In this document: piece after piece, positions 18,298-26,896 of the stretch | Numbering within the stretch: the stretch's first letter is position 1 | Layout: each line of letters opens with the position of its first letter | Assembly: GCA_023336205.1 (NCBI GenBank) | Contig: JALQCR010000016.1 | Coordinates: 88,180 to 152,179 of the forward strand | Direction: 5' to 3' | Length of the DNA: 64,000 nt | Origin: Pseudanabaena sp. Salubria-1 | GTDB lineage: Bacteria > Cyanobacteriota > Cyanobacteriia > Pseudanabaenales > Pseudanabaenaceae | Translations under genes and position numbers: made by a program | The notes under the pieces: generated by a model | The model's database searches: none | What the model saw: the letters and a program-made list of their open reading frames with translations, nothing else | Told to the model about the DNA's origin: nothing

Positions 18298-19317
18298 CGC
18301 TCATATGGGGAAGTAGGTGAAATGGCAAAATAGGAGGAAGTCATTTTCATAAATCGATAGAGATGCCATGATCAAATTTCCCCTGACCGAATTGTTAGAT
18401 GAACAAGCGTGCTATGAATGGTTATTAAAGATCCAGCATCCAAAGGGTTTGCATTGTCCAAGTGGACACGCAATACCAGCAGGACAAGCGCCACACGATC
18501 GCCAACGTACACCAATCGTCAAATATAAGTGTCGGGAATGTGGGAAAGTGTTTCACATTTTTACAGGAACAGACTTATCAGGAAGCCATTACACCTGTGG
18601 TCAGATCGTGCTGATATTGCGTGGATTCTTACAAGGACAAACGACCCAACACATAGCCGAGGAACTAGGACTCGACTATGGGACATTATTGTCTTGGCGG
18701 CATCGCATCCAACGTCGAGGATTTGCCCATTTGATTAATGGTAATCTGCCCGATGCTGAAGCCGAGATGGACGAGATGTTTCAGAATGCAGGAGAAAAGG
18801 GAGCAAAAAAAAAGATCCAATAGCAGACCCACCAAGACAACGCGGGAATCAACGCAAAGGCAAGGGAACCATGGCAAATGACCGTCCACCCATTGTCGGT
18901 ACTGTTGGGCGCAACAGTGGTCAGATCCGCATGAAGGTCTGTGACAATACTCAACAAATCACGATTCAACCGCAGGTAGAGGTAACGACCTTACCGACCA
19001 CGACAGTCTATACCGATGAATCCGATGCTTATAATCGCATACCTGCTTCTGGTCGTGAGCGTCAAACCGTTTGTCACTCTCAGCGCGAGTATGCCCGCGA
19101 TGAAGATCAAGATGGTTTTTGTGAGGTTCATTGCAATACTATGGAGGGCATTTGGGTTGGTTTACGCAATTTTCTGCGTCCCTTTCGAGGTATTCACAAG
19201 AAGTATTTGTATCTGTATGTAGCCATGTTCGAGTGGGCTTACAATCTACGTTGGATTGATTTTGACTTCCTGCGTCGTCTTCTTTTTCCTCCTTCCACCT
19301 ATTTACCTACATGAGCG
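18298..19317 (+). mobile_element. IS1595-family insertion sequence, copy 1 (1020 bp)
   Basis: Ends CGCTCATATGGGGAAGTAGG and CCTATTTACCTACATGAGCG are imperfect inverted repeats. Flanked by the 8-bp duplication TCAGCTTC (18290-18297 and 19318-19325), as typical for IS1595. A second copy at 36779-39060 carries another IS inside it. Confidence 0.95.
18368..19314 (+). CDS. IS1595 transposase, two frames joined at an A9 tract
   Basis: The first frame (18368-18823) has a zinc ribbon (CPSG...KYKCRECGKVFH), a helix-turn-helix and the first catalytic residues (AEMDEMFQNAGEKG). It stops just after a run of nine A at about 18805-18813. The second frame, read from DPIADPPRQRGNQRKGKGTM onward through 19314, supplies the remaining ISXO2-type core (YTDESDAYNRI, second Asp). 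A -1 slip on the A-run, or one extra A in the mRNA, fuses the two. Both genomic copies have the same nine A, which argues for programmed slippage and not decay. Confidence 0.85.
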
Positions 19318-19561
19318 TCAGCTTCACTCTGGTGGAATTGCCCCACAAGGAACTGATGGTGCGATCGTGGAAATATTTAAAGATGGTGAAGCCTACCTAG
19401 TTGAACTATTTGGTGGATGGTTAAAGTTCACCACTGAAGGCGAAATGATCGAAACATCTCAAGACGATCCCGAATCATTTCGTGACACCCTAGATGTAGA
19501 GACGCTCTACCCTCATCAAATAAATCCAATAAATCCTCATCAACACAGTGATAAATAGAAA

Positions 19562-19690
19562 GTAAAGCAACAACTTTTAGCATTACTAGAACTACTTCCA
19601 GAAGAATCAATTCTGCAAGTTAAAGACTTCACAGAATTTCTTTGCCATAAGCAACAGGCTACATCAACCTCGGTAGTTTCCCAAAAATGA
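19562..19690 (+). pseudogene. Relic of a small antitoxin-like protein
   Basis: An open stretch without a start codon (a stop lies directly upstream) reads VKQQLLALLELLPEESILQV then KDFTEFLCHKQQ and ends at TGA. The pattern KxxLLxxLExLPEExLxxVxDF is common in DUF2281-like antitoxin proteins. It begins right after the DUF4926 gene. No partner toxin remains. Confidence 0.45.
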
Positions 19691-19785
19691 CAAACATTAA
19701 ACAGATATATTTTTAGCGGAAGAAAATTAAGCACTTACGCGATCGCCTTTTTCGTGGAGAGATTTGCGATCGCTAAATAACTTAG

Positions 19786-21043
19786 CTGAGATCTTGCACC
19801 ATTCCTGAAAGAGTTAAGTAGGAATGGGTTTGAGAATAATTTCAAACCCATGACGAGCAGCAATATCGGCACTAATTTGGAGATACCTAAGAAGTTTCAA
19901 CCAAAGGACAGAAGGAAATAAAACGGAAAGTGTCAAATCACAGGTAGCTTTCCAGTCCAAGACAGGAGGACTCGACCATTGATCAATCCAATGGGCCAAA
20001 AGATAAGCAAGCAGAGAGAGGATAAGCCAACGATAAACACCAAGTTTTGTAGATTGCCCAAAACAATGCAAACCAAAGCGATGTTTGATGGTTTTGAAGA
20101 ATCCCTCAATCGCCCAACGCTTACGACCTAACATCACCAGATAAGCACCAGAATAAGGATGAGAAGAGACAACAAAGCGTAACTCCCGTTTACTATCAGC
20201 TCTTTTGAGCCAAAACCAAGAGATCGTCAAAGGCTGAGTTAGCCCTTCTAGCAAAATTTGTTGTCCACGTTTGCCATGACGATAAAGTTGTTTGACTGTA
20301 CGGCCATCTTGAAGTTTACGATTGTTGCGTACACCGACAACGATGCGCCAAGTCTTGGCGCGGACAGTATTGAAAAACTTCACCGTACTAAACTCAGTAT
20401 CAGCAAGGACAATCACAGTCTTGCCTTGGGTTAGTTGCTTGGGTACTGTCCCCAATAACTTACAAGCTAAGTCAGAGGGACTGGGGTATCCTTTGCCGCG
20501 CCATACTCTAAAACTCCATGGTACGCGCCACTCTCCATAGACCAGATACAGTACAACCAGATGTAGTCCTCGCTTTCCGTTTAGTATTCTCACCCATGGG
20601 TCTGGTTCGTTTTGGGTGGGATTGCTCAAATGTAAAAACTTGCCGCTTTTTTCTAGGGTAGTCAAGTCTATCAGTATCTTTAATGGCACTTGTTTCGATG
20701 GGCGATGCTTGGCGATTTGTCCCAAAATAGCCTGCCGTGTTGACCGAATTACTGCTCTCGTTGACCAGTTATAGTGATTGAGAAATCGGCTGAGTGCACT
20801 CGCTGATTTTATCTGTGTATGTTCTGGATAAGGATGCCTTTGTGCTTCGAGAAATAGTCCTAGTATTGCATTGAGACTTGCTGTTTGATACACACTTGGC
20901 ATCAAACACAGAAGACTATACACTAGCCCTTGGGCGTGCTTAACGATGCTTTCCATGCTCGTTATTTAATTTACTACTACGCCCTTTTTTTCACATTTCT
21001 GCTCTTTCTGCAACCCCTTTTCTTGAATGGTGCAAGATCTCAG
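19786..21043 (-). mobile_element. IS4-like insertion sequence A, copy 1 (1258 bp)
   Basis: Terminal inverted repeats of 19 bp (CTGAGATCTTGCACCATTC). Target duplication of 4 bp, TTAG (19782-19785 and 21044-21047), confirmed by the uninterrupted sequence in the next tandem unit. It shortens the C-terminus of the first brnA copy. The second copy is at 37221-38478. Confidence 0.93.
19814..20956 (-). CDS. DDE transposase of IS4-like element A
   Basis: 380 residues. Candidate acidic residues are in ILIDLTTLEKSG (first Asp), VIVLADTEFS (second Asp) and RWAIEGFFKTIKHRFGL (Glu within a Y/RxxE...K-like signature typical of IS4-superfamily enzymes). The C-terminus is rich in hydrophobic helix. Identical protein at 37249-38391. 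The 4-bp target size is unusual for classic IS4 and would fit a separate subgroup such as IS701, but the protein motif does not settle it. Confidence 0.85.
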   Translation of the reverse strand: MESIVKHAQGLVYSLLCLMPSVYQTASLNAILGLFLEAQRHPYPEHTQIKSASALSRFLNHYNWSTRAVIRSTRQAILGQIAKHRPSKQVPLKILIDLTTLEKSGKFLHLSNPTQNEPDPWVRILNGKRGLHLVVLYLVYGEWRVPWSFRVWRGKGYPSPSDLACKLLGTVPKQLTQGKTVIVLADTEFSTVKFFNTVRAKTWRIVVGVRNNRKLQDGRTVKQLYRHGKRGQQILLEGLTQPLTISWFWLKRADSKRELRFVVSSHPYSGAYLVMLGRKRWAIEGFFKTIKHRFGLHCFGQSTKLGVYRWLILSLLAYLLAHWIDQWSSPPVLDWKATCDLTLSVLFPSVLWLKLLRYLQISADIAARHGFEIILKPIPT

Positions 21044-21225
21044 TTAGTCTTATCTTCGCGCAACCCGTTCCCAATATAAAATTTTAGCAACGCATCTATC
21101 GACATATCTCGACTTGCCGCAACTTCCTCAAGCGATCGCATCGCATCAACTGGAATTTGCAACAATATCGCCTCAGTCGCACGGGACTTGATGTTCAGTT
21201 TGATATCCTCTTCAATTTGATTCAT
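21040..21225 (-). CDS. BrnA-type antitoxin, copy 1, C-terminus altered by IS
   Basis: From ATG at 21225 (preceded by AAGGAAG) the product starts MNQIEEDIKLNIKSRATEAI and ends REDKTN. The IS insertion cuts the last ten residues seen in copy 2 (KLFSDRQKHIN). An alternative ATG five codons upstream overlaps the toxin end. The ribbon-helix-helix-like region is retained, so it may still work. Function is inferred from its partner BrnT. Confidence 0.7.
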   Translation of the reverse strand: MNQIEEDIKLNIKSRATEAILLQIPVDAMRSLEEVAASRDMSIDALLKFYIGNGLREDKTN

Positions 21226-21505
21226 ATAACTTCCTTTCATTACGAGTAGCAGGACGGGCTGAAATTATGCGCGATCTTTGACCGCGATCGACATACACCA
21301 CTAGCAATAAGCGCTGCATCAACGAATATCCAATAATGAAATCACGAATCTCCTCATTAACAGTAGCATCACCACTTTGGTAAAAAGGATCTAAGAAAAC
21401 CTCTGCGGCTTCCTCAAATGTAACACCATGTTTATCAATATTGCTTAGAGCTTTGTTTATATCCCATTCAAATTCATTACCTTGTAAGCGATAGACAACA
21501 TTCAT
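21212..21505 (-). CDS. brnT: BrnT-family toxin, copy 1
   Basis: 97 residues with the BrnT pattern: FEWDINKALSNIDKHGVTFE (conserved W/D and KHG), VFLDPF, then RDFIIGYS and RIISARPATRNERKLYE. BrnT is a RelE-like ribonuclease toxin. The 3' end overlaps the antitoxin gene. The copy at 22082-22375 is identical. Confidence 0.88.
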   Translation of the reverse strand: MNVVYRLQGNEFEWDINKALSNIDKHGVTFEEAAEVFLDPFYQSGDATVNEEIRDFIIGYSLMQRLLLVVYVDRGQRSRIISARPATRNERKLYESN

Positions 21506-21648
21506 AAACCCGTCTTCAATATGCTTTAATACGCCATTTCAATAGCTTAACTTGATAAGCGATCGCCCAAAAGTTCTAACAACCCTTCAACCAACTCATC
21601 ACGCATCCAGCCTCGCTATAAGCTCCTAAAATTTTAGCAATTTTTTCC

Positions 21649-21854
21649 GTAGGGGCTAAGCATTCCCGCAAATATTTAAGAATTTTTAGATACCCTCAAA
21701 TTGGGAATGCTTAGCCCAAAGCCTCACACATTAGCCCAAAATCTCAAACCGCAGGAATTGTTTATTGATAAAAGCAAAGAGGGTTTAGCATTTGCAGATC
21801 AAGATTTTTTGTGGAGAGATTTGCGATCGCGGCGCAAATGCTAAACCCCTACAT
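21649..21854. repeat. Double-hairpin repeat R1, copy c
   Basis: Within tandem unit 1, GTAGGGG to CCCCTAC. First stem around CTAAGCATTCCCGC / GGGAATGCTTAG, second around TTTAGCATTTGC / GCAAATGCTAAA. Lies upstream of brnT copy 1 and is duplicated with it. Confidence 0.8.
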
Positions 21855-21879
21855 CAGGGATGTGGGCGATTTGATGTAT

Positions 21880-22095
21880 TTAATTGATGTGTTTTTGGCG
21901 ATCGCTAAATAACTTAGTCTTATCTTCGCGCAACCCGTTCCCAATATAAAATTTTAGCAACGCATCTATCGACATATCTCGACTTGCCGCAACTTCCTCA
22001 AGCGATCGCATCGCATCAACTGGAATTTGCAACAATATCGCCTCAGTCGCACGGGACTTGATGTTCAGTTTGATATCCTCTTCAATTTGATTCAT
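21880..22095 (-). CDS. BrnA-type antitoxin, copy 2, full length
   Basis: The complete form of the antitoxin, 71 residues from ATG at 22095, ending LREDKTKLFSDRQKHIN. Otherwise identical to copy 1. The gene partly overlaps brnT copy 2. Expected to bind BrnT and the operon promoter. Confidence 0.75.
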   Translation of the reverse strand: MNQIEEDIKLNIKSRATEAILLQIPVDAMRSLEEVAASRDMSIDALLKFYIGNGLREDKTKLFSDRQKHIN

Positions 22096-22375
22096 ATAAC
22101 TTCCTTTCATTACGAGTAGCAGGACGGGCTGAAATTATGCGCGATCTTTGACCGCGATCGACATACACCACTAGCAATAAGCGCTGCATCAACGAATATC
22201 CAATAATGAAATCACGAATCTCCTCATTAACAGTAGCATCACCACTTTGGTAAAAAGGATCTAAGAAAACCTCTGCGGCTTCCTCAAATGTAACACCATG
22301 TTTATCAATATTGCTTAGAGCTTTGTTTATATCCCATTCAAATTCATTACCTTGTAAGCGATAGACAACATTCAT
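22082..22375 (-). CDS. brnT: BrnT-family toxin, copy 2
   Basis: Same 97-residue protein as at 21212-21505, in the second 870-bp unit. Since its antitoxin is unbroken, this is the copy most likely to form a normal module. Confidence 0.88.
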   Translation of the reverse strand: MNVVYRLQGNEFEWDINKALSNIDKHGVTFEEAAEVFLDPFYQSGDATVNEEIRDFIIGYSLMQRLLLVVYVDRGQRSRIISARPATRNERKLYESN

Positions 22376-22518
22376 AAACCCGTCTTCAATATGCTTTAAT
22401 ACGCCATTTCAATAGCTTAACTTGATAAGCGATCGCCCAAAAGTTCTAACAACCCTTCAACCAACTCATCACGCATCCAGCCTCGCTATAAGCTCCTAAA
22501 ATTTTAGCAATTTTTTCC

Positions 22519-22724
22519 GTAGGGGCTAAGCATTCCCGCAAATATTTAAGAATTTTTAGATACCCTCAAATTGGGAATGCTTAGCCCAAAGCCTCACACA
22601 TTAGCCCAAAATCTCAAACCGCAGGAATTGTTTATTGATAAAAGCAAAGAGGGTTTAGCATTTGCAGATCAAGATTTTTTGTGGAGAGATTTGCGATCGC
22701 GGCGCAAATGCTAAACCCCTACAT
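22519..22724. repeat. Double-hairpin repeat R1, copy d
   Basis: Exact counterpart of copy c, shifted by 870 bases. Confidence 0.8.
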
Positions 22725-22749
22725 CAGGGATGTGGGCGATTTGATGTAT

Positions 22750-22878
22750 TTAATTGATGTGTTTTTGGCGATCGCTAAATAACTTAGTCTTATCTTCGCG
22801 CAACCCGTTCCCAATATAAAATTTTAGCAACGCATCTATCGACATATCTCGACTTGCCGCAACTTCCTCAAGCGATCG
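22750..22878 (-). pseudogene. C-terminal fragment of brnA (third partial unit)
   Basis: Holds only the last part of the antitoxin (SLEEVAASRDMSIDALLKFY onward). The homology stops at a GCGATCGC octamer that abuts the higA stop codon. A product of the tandem duplication; no start codon. Confidence 0.85.
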
Positions 22879-22879
22879 C

Positions 22880-23194
22880 CTACCCCACACCAGCAATAAC
22901 CTGTCCAATATCTTGAGGAGTCGCGCCAGTCGCCAACATTGCCCTAATCAATAACTCAATAGAAACAGAAGCATCACCATTTTCCGCTTTAGCAATCCGA
23001 GGCTGACTAGAACTCATCTTAAAAGCAAGTTCACTTTGAGTCATCAGCTTTAATCGCCTCTCCTTCAAGTTTTGACTAAGAGCCAACTTAATCTCTACCA
23101 AAACAGATTCTTCAGGCGTTAACTCCAAAAAATCTGAAACCGTACCAACTTTCCATCCCTTAGACTCCAAACGCGCTCTTTTATCTAAATCCAT
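22880..23194 (-). CDS. higA: HigA-type antitoxin with helix-turn-helix
   Basis: From ATG at 23194 (AGGA upstream) the product is 104 residues: MDLDKRARLESKGWKVGTVS, then an XRE-type HTH (MTQSELAFKMSSSQPRIAKA) and a C-terminal helix. In-frame ATGs at 23218 and 23251 lie in the end of the toxin gene. Typical HigA: binds toxin and represses the operon. The stop is directly followed by the brnA fragment. Confidence 0.82.
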   Translation of the reverse strand: MDLDKRARLESKGWKVGTVSDFLELTPEESVLVEIKLALSQNLKERRLKLMTQSELAFKMSSSQPRIAKAENGDASVSIELLIRAMLATGATPQDIGQVIAGVG

Positions 23195-23207
23195 CGCATT
23201 AATCCTG

Positions 23208-23540
23208 CTAGTCAGCATCGTATTTACTAAGGCGTTTCTGGCAAACTTCAATTACATTCTTGGGAGTTGTTCTCGTTGATTTGTTAAAAACCTCCACAAT
23301 TACAATTGCATCATCATCAATTCGATAAATGATTCTCCAGTTCTTATCAGCATCTCGAATGCGTAACTCATGACACCCTTCTCCGATACTTGGCATGGGG
23401 CGAGAATGAGGTAATCCGATAGACAATCCTTGCTGCAATTGCCTGAGCAGAACGCCTGTTTCTAACCGTATTTCTTGACTGAAAGGCGGAGTCTTAACTT
23501 CTCCATGCAGCCAAACTAAAGGTTTACTTTGATTGCCCAT
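23208..23540 (-). CDS. higB: HigB-like toxin (phage Gp49/RelE superfamily)
   Basis: 110 residues with the family pattern LVWLHGEVKTPPFSQEIRLE, LLRQLQQG, MPSIGEGCHELRIRD and WRIIYRIDDDAIVIVEVFNK. These proteins are ribosome-dependent RNases. Toxin precedes antitoxin, the usual higBA order. The promoter side is close to the IS630 end (28 bases), so regulation may be altered. Confidence 0.85.
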   Translation of the reverse strand: MGNQSKPLVWLHGEVKTPPFSQEIRLETGVLLRQLQQGLSIGLPHSRPMPSIGEGCHELRIRDADKNWRIIYRIDDDAIVIVEVFNKSTRTTPKNVIEVCQKRLSKYDAD

Positions 23541-23568
23541 ATTGCTTTATACCACATTTGATATATTA

Positions 23569-24628
23569 CAGCAAATACCGATCAAACCCGCCACAAAAGG
23601 AGCTAACTAAAAGGGTCGAAGCAGAGCCCACAATGATGAAACCAATTAAGAGCATCTTCATCAGTAATAGAATTAATAGCCATAGTAATTGCGTCGTCAA
23701 GAGCCGAAATTGTGCGAGCTTTAGCCGAGCGAATAATCTCTTTTAATTTTGACCAACATAACTCGATTGGCGATAAATCAGGAGAATAGGGAGGGATGAA
23801 CTTAACCTGAGCACCAACGGATTCAATTAGGGTTTTAGCCATTGCAGCGTAATGTACAGGCAAATTATCCATAGCGACAATTGCCCCAACCCATAACCGA
23901 GGCAATAGTATTTTCTCAATGAAAACCAAAAAACTGGCGGTGTTGAGACTACCAGCAAAAGTCATCGCAGCAATCAACCCTTCATCACTCATGGCTCCAA
24001 TTAAAGTGATGTTTCTACCTTTGTTACCTGGACGGTCATCATATACCCTACATCCTCCTTGACATCTACCATAAAGCCTCGTCATCGCTAGATTTAGCCC
24101 TGTCTCGTCAATGAATACAAGGTTTTTGACATCTATCGTATCTAGCCAACGACGAAACTCATAACGCAATTTTTTCACTCTTTCTGTCGCTTGTTCGCTG
24201 GCTACTAAAGTTTTTTTTTACGCCCTAATTCTAAGCGCTTAAGCGTACGACTCAATCCTGATACGCTCACTTCTATTGTCTTTGTTTCATGTAGTTTTTC
24301 TTTGATCTCTCTGAGATATATGTCATTTTGCGCTTCAACAATTGTCTTTACTAATTCTTCATCTTTGCCTTTGATTTTCGACCGCCGATCTCCTCCTTGG
24401 GGTTTTGCTGCTATTTCATTTGTTTCTCGATACCGACGCAAAAAATCTCGAACAAATGACAAGCTTACTTTAAATCGTTTAGCTATGCCTCTCTGCGTAT
24501 TTTCTTTGTTTTCCCAAGCACTTAATATCTTTTTTCGTAAATCTAGCGAATATGCTGCCATATGTAATCTTTCCTTGATAATACTTTTAGCTTATTAGAC
24601 TTGTGGCGGGTTTGATCGGTATTTGCTG
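23569..24628 (-). mobile_element. IS630-family insertion sequence, copy 1 (1060 bp)
   Basis: Ends are CAGCAAATACCGATCAAACC and its complement, flanked by the dinucleotide TA on both sides (23567-23568, 24629-24630), the hallmark of the IS630/Tc1 group. The identical-length copy is at 46694-47753. Confidence 0.95.
23603..24561 (-). CDS. IS630 transposase in two frames joined at an A9 tract
   Basis: The upstream frame (24205-24561, 118 residues) is the helix-turn-helix half (AYSLDLRKKILSAW). The downstream frame (23603-24178, 191 residues) is the DDE half, with FIDETGLN, VAMDNLPVH and PPYSPDLSPIELCWSKLK. The first frame ends directly after GRKKKL at a run of nine A, a likely slip site that would join the frames. 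Same arrangement in the second copy. Confidence 0.88.
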
Positions 24629-24643
24629 TAACATGGATTAGCC

Positions 24644-24785
24644 TTGCTCTATTAACAACCTCTGCTCACCCCAATTCGCCGCCACACCCTGCATAACTTG
24701 CAGAAATAACTGCTCATATTCGCGATCAGTTAACGGAACAACAGACTGAGATTCGTCCGACTTACCACCAAACAACCCAACTCAT
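24644..24785 (-). pseudogene. Relic of a TPR/CHAT-type protein gene
   Basis: Translates as GLFGGKSDESQSVVPLTDRE, then YEQLFLQVMQGVAANWGEQR. The YEQLF.Q...GVA..W.E.R pattern is the linker often seen ahead of repeat domains in cyanobacterial TPR proteins. No start, no continuation. A 40-base tail (CAACTCATCACGCACCCAGC) recurs at about 21590, 22460 and 25450. Confidence 0.5.
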
Positions 24786-24846
24786 CACGCACCCAGCCTC
24801 GCTATAAGCTTCTAAAACTGTAACAAATAAGCCCCTCCCATTTCAG

Positions 24847-25110
24847 CTAATCGTAATGACCAGCGATCGCAAATATATAAACGTACTTATCATCGAATTT
24901 ATAGATGAGTCGATCTTTTTGAGAAAGTCGCCTCGACCATAAGCCAGACAGATTATGCTTTAGCGGCTCTGGTTTTCCTATCCCCTTAGCAGGATCGTCC
25001 CGCAGTAGCTCCTTGATAATTTTACAAAGATTCTTGTGAAGGTTCTTATCTTTCTGTCTGAGTTCCTCATAAGCCTCCCATGTATCACCCTCAAAGACTA
25101 AGTATCTCAT
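24847..25110 (-). CDS. YoeB/Txe-family toxin
   Basis: 87 residues: RYLVFEGDTWEAYEELRQKD, GKPEPLKHNLSGLWSRRLSQ and KDRLIYKF, ending FAIAGHYD. This is the YoeB pattern, a ribosome-dependent mRNA endonuclease; the basic residues and the terminal H-Y are present. It overlaps the upstream gene by 20 bases, as usual for yefM-yoeB. Confidence 0.9.
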   Translation of the reverse strand: MRYLVFEGDTWEAYEELRQKDKNLHKNLCKIIKELLRDDPAKGIGKPEPLKHNLSGLWSRRLSQKDRLIYKFDDKYVYIFAIAGHYD

Positions 25111-25354
25111 TCACCTCTCCCTTACTAGGCTGATAGCCTTGTCCCTGCTCGTGAGTTTCCATAGAACGAGATATCTGTTTCATAAGATCATCATTTTGCA
25201 AAACAAACAAAGTTTCCTGATGTTGTTCCCAATCTTCAGAACTAATCGCCGTAAAACTTGATTGCTTGGCAAACTGCCAAATCTGCATAAATTTAATCAG
25301 CGATGATTCAGGCGCTTGCTCAATTTCGCGAATTAACTGCTCTTTGATCGTCAT
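25091..25354 (-). CDS. Antitoxin of the YoeB-type toxin, atypical N-terminus
   Basis: 87 residues. The C-terminal third (DDLMKQISRSMETHEQGQGY) has the look of the YefM/DUF2281-type tail that wraps YoeB. The N-terminal MTIKEQLIREIEQAPESSLI resembles DUF2281-type starts, not the Phd/YefM DNA-binding fold, so this may be a hybrid antitoxin. Ribosome site AAGGAGG lies just upstream. Antitoxin role rests on position. Confidence 0.7.
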   Translation of the reverse strand: MTIKEQLIREIEQAPESSLIKFMQIWQFAKQSSFTAISSEDWEQHQETLFVLQNDDLMKQISRSMETHEQGQGYQPSKGEVNEILSL

Positions 25355-25482
25355 ACATTTGTCCTCCTTACCTTTTCAGCATAGCTTATAAATTTTTACA
25401 GAGCTATACATAACAGCGATCGCCCAAAAGTTTTAACAACCCTTAAACCAACTCATCACGCTCCCAGCCTCGCTACTTGTAC

Positions 25483-25612
25483 TTAATTGATGTGGTTTTG
25501 GCGATCGCTAAATAATTTAGCCCTGTCTTCGCGCAACCTATGCCCAATATAAAATTTTAGCAACGCATCTATCGACATATCTCGACTTGCCGCAACCTCC
25601 TCAAATACAAAA
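25483..25612 (-). pseudogene. Diverged brnA C-terminal relic
   Basis: Reads FEEVAASRDMSIDALLKFYI then GHRLREDRAKLFSDRQNHIN and a stop. Several substitutions set it apart from the three nearly identical copies at 21-22.9 kb, so it is older. No start codon is present. Confidence 0.75.
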
Positions 25613-25689
25613 TCTAAAAAACTTTAGGGGCTGCGATCGCGTTAACATGAAAAAAGCCAAGTTTAGAAAAACAAGTTAGAAATTAATTT

Positions 25690-26544
25690 ATGTCGAATAT
25701 TTGGGAGTTAGATTTTTATTCCCGTCCTGTACTGGATTCTAATAATAAAAAGGTTTGGGAGTTGCTAATCTGCGATCGCGAACGCCAGTTTGAATGGGTG
25801 CGCGAATGTCCACCAACAGAAGTGAACTCTGAATGGCTAGCTAAACAACTTACCGACTGCGTAACCACGACGGGGCAAAACCCCATTAAAATCCGTTTCT
25901 TTCGTCCCAGCATGACCAATATCATTATGCGCGGCTGTAAGCTGGCGGGGATTACAGGACAAGCATCTCGGCGCGTATTTACGATGTCAGGGTGGCTAGC
26001 TGAGAGAATGGCGAGTATCTACCCAAATCGTGATGGCTTTCAAGCTGTTGATCCTAATCCCTTGCCATTAAAGGTATTAGCAGCCCAAGATCCTAAACCC
26101 GTCCCTGATGCTCTGATGGGTGAGCGCTGGATATCGGTATCGTTGAAAGCAGGTGATTTTGCAGACGCGAAAGAATGGTCAATGGATTTTAGTGAACTTC
26201 TCGATATTAGTAAACTTGATCCTGAAACTATTATTTCAGGGATGATTATTATTTCCGCAAGAGCGACGGCTTTGGCGGCTTGGATGTCGGGAGTTGATCC
26301 TGTGTTTGTCAAGTTTGAGCGCAATCTATTAGGCGATCGCACACAGATGCAGCTGGAAGCAAGTGCTGATGCCAGATGGGTTTTGGCTAATTTGCAAGCA
26401 CCAAAAGATAAAGAGGCGATCGCACAGGGAGCAGCATTTGAGAAATCCAAACAAAATTCCCAAGGATTTCATTTCTTAGCGGTACAAACTAGTCCTGAAG
26501 AAGAGCATTTTGCAGGATTTTGGATGCTGAAGGAAGTTATGTAA
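25690..26544 (+). CDS. Tab2/Atab2-family RNA-binding protein
   Basis: 284 residues. The N-terminal IWELDFYSRPVLDSNNKKVW motif and the C-terminal HFLAVQTSPEEEHFAGFWML motif are the two signature ends of the Tab2/Atab2 family (DUF1092). In algae and plants Tab2 binds psaB mRNA and is needed for photosystem I translation; the cyanobacterial role is less clear. A standalone gene with its own upstream spacer. ATG start fits the conserved N-terminus. Confidence 0.9.
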   Translation: MSNIWELDFYSRPVLDSNNKKVWELLICDRERQFEWVRECPPTEVNSEWLAKQLTDCVTTTGQNPIKIRFFRPSMTNIIMRGCKLAGITGQASRRVFTMSGWLAERMASIYPNRDGFQAVDPNPLPLKVLAAQDPKPVPDALMGERWISVSLKAGDFADAKEWSMDFSELLDISKLDPETIISGMIIISARATALAAWMSGVDPVFVKFERNLLGDRTQMQLEASADARWVLANLQAPKDKEAIAQGAAFEKSKQNSQGFHFLAVQTSPEEEHFAGFWMLKEVM

Positions 26545-26896
26545 ATATAGGCTATTTGTCCCGAATAGCAGCCTTTTCTAAGAGCTAACTGTAATGTCCC
26601 ATCTCCGCCAAAACGTGATTACAAAAGATTGGGTGATTTTTGCGACAGAGAGATCTAAGCGTCCCCATGAGTTTGCGCGATCGCATGGTGATACACCGCC
26701 AGAGTTGCCAAGGTATAAACATGGTTGCCCTTTTTGCCAAGGCAATGAAAATCCATCGGAAACAGAATATTTACGCATTGAAGATGAACGCGGTTGGCGG
26801 GTAAGGATTATTCCAAATAAATACCCTGCGCTTTCACCCATAGGCGATCGCGTAAGGCATAGTGAAGGTATCCATCGCTCGATTACAGGTGTGGGC

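Larger units (their letters stand above)
18243..19558 (+). pseudogene. DUF4926-like small protein gene, interrupted by IS1595
   Basis: The first 55 bases (MSKFQIFDSVTLNQDIQL) and the part after the IS (19326-19558, GIAPQGTDGAIVEIFKDGEA, then YLVELFGGW) join in frame when the IS and one copy of the 8-bp target duplication TCAGCTTC are removed, giving 95 residues. The SH3-like beta pattern and the GTDGAIVEIF...AYLVEL signature match the DUF4926 family, often found near TA genes. It stands 30 bases after the PIN gene on the same strand. Inactive as it stands. Confidence 0.85.
19768..22879. repeat. 870-bp tandem duplication carrying a BrnT/BrnA module
   Basis: After subtracting the IS at 19786-21043, unit 1 runs to about 21897, unit 2 from 21898 to 22767, and a third partial unit from 22768 to 22879. 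Offsets between identical blocks are exactly 870 bases. Units 1 and 2 look identical, including their R1 repeats. Both outer limits of homology coincide with GCGATCGC octamers (19768-19775 and 22872-22879). Confidence 0.9.

Noticed and set aside
21044..22879. Possible CRISPR array from repeated sequence
   Set aside because: The repeats are 870-bp tandem units with genes, without short regular repeats and spacers; no cas genes are present in the window.
24640..25480. Recurring block CAACTCATCACGC...CCAGCCTCGCTA as a functional element
   Set aside because: The copies at about 21590, 22460, 24780 and 25450 seem to be remains of one old coding or spacer segment spread with the brnA relics; no hairpin or conserved ends.
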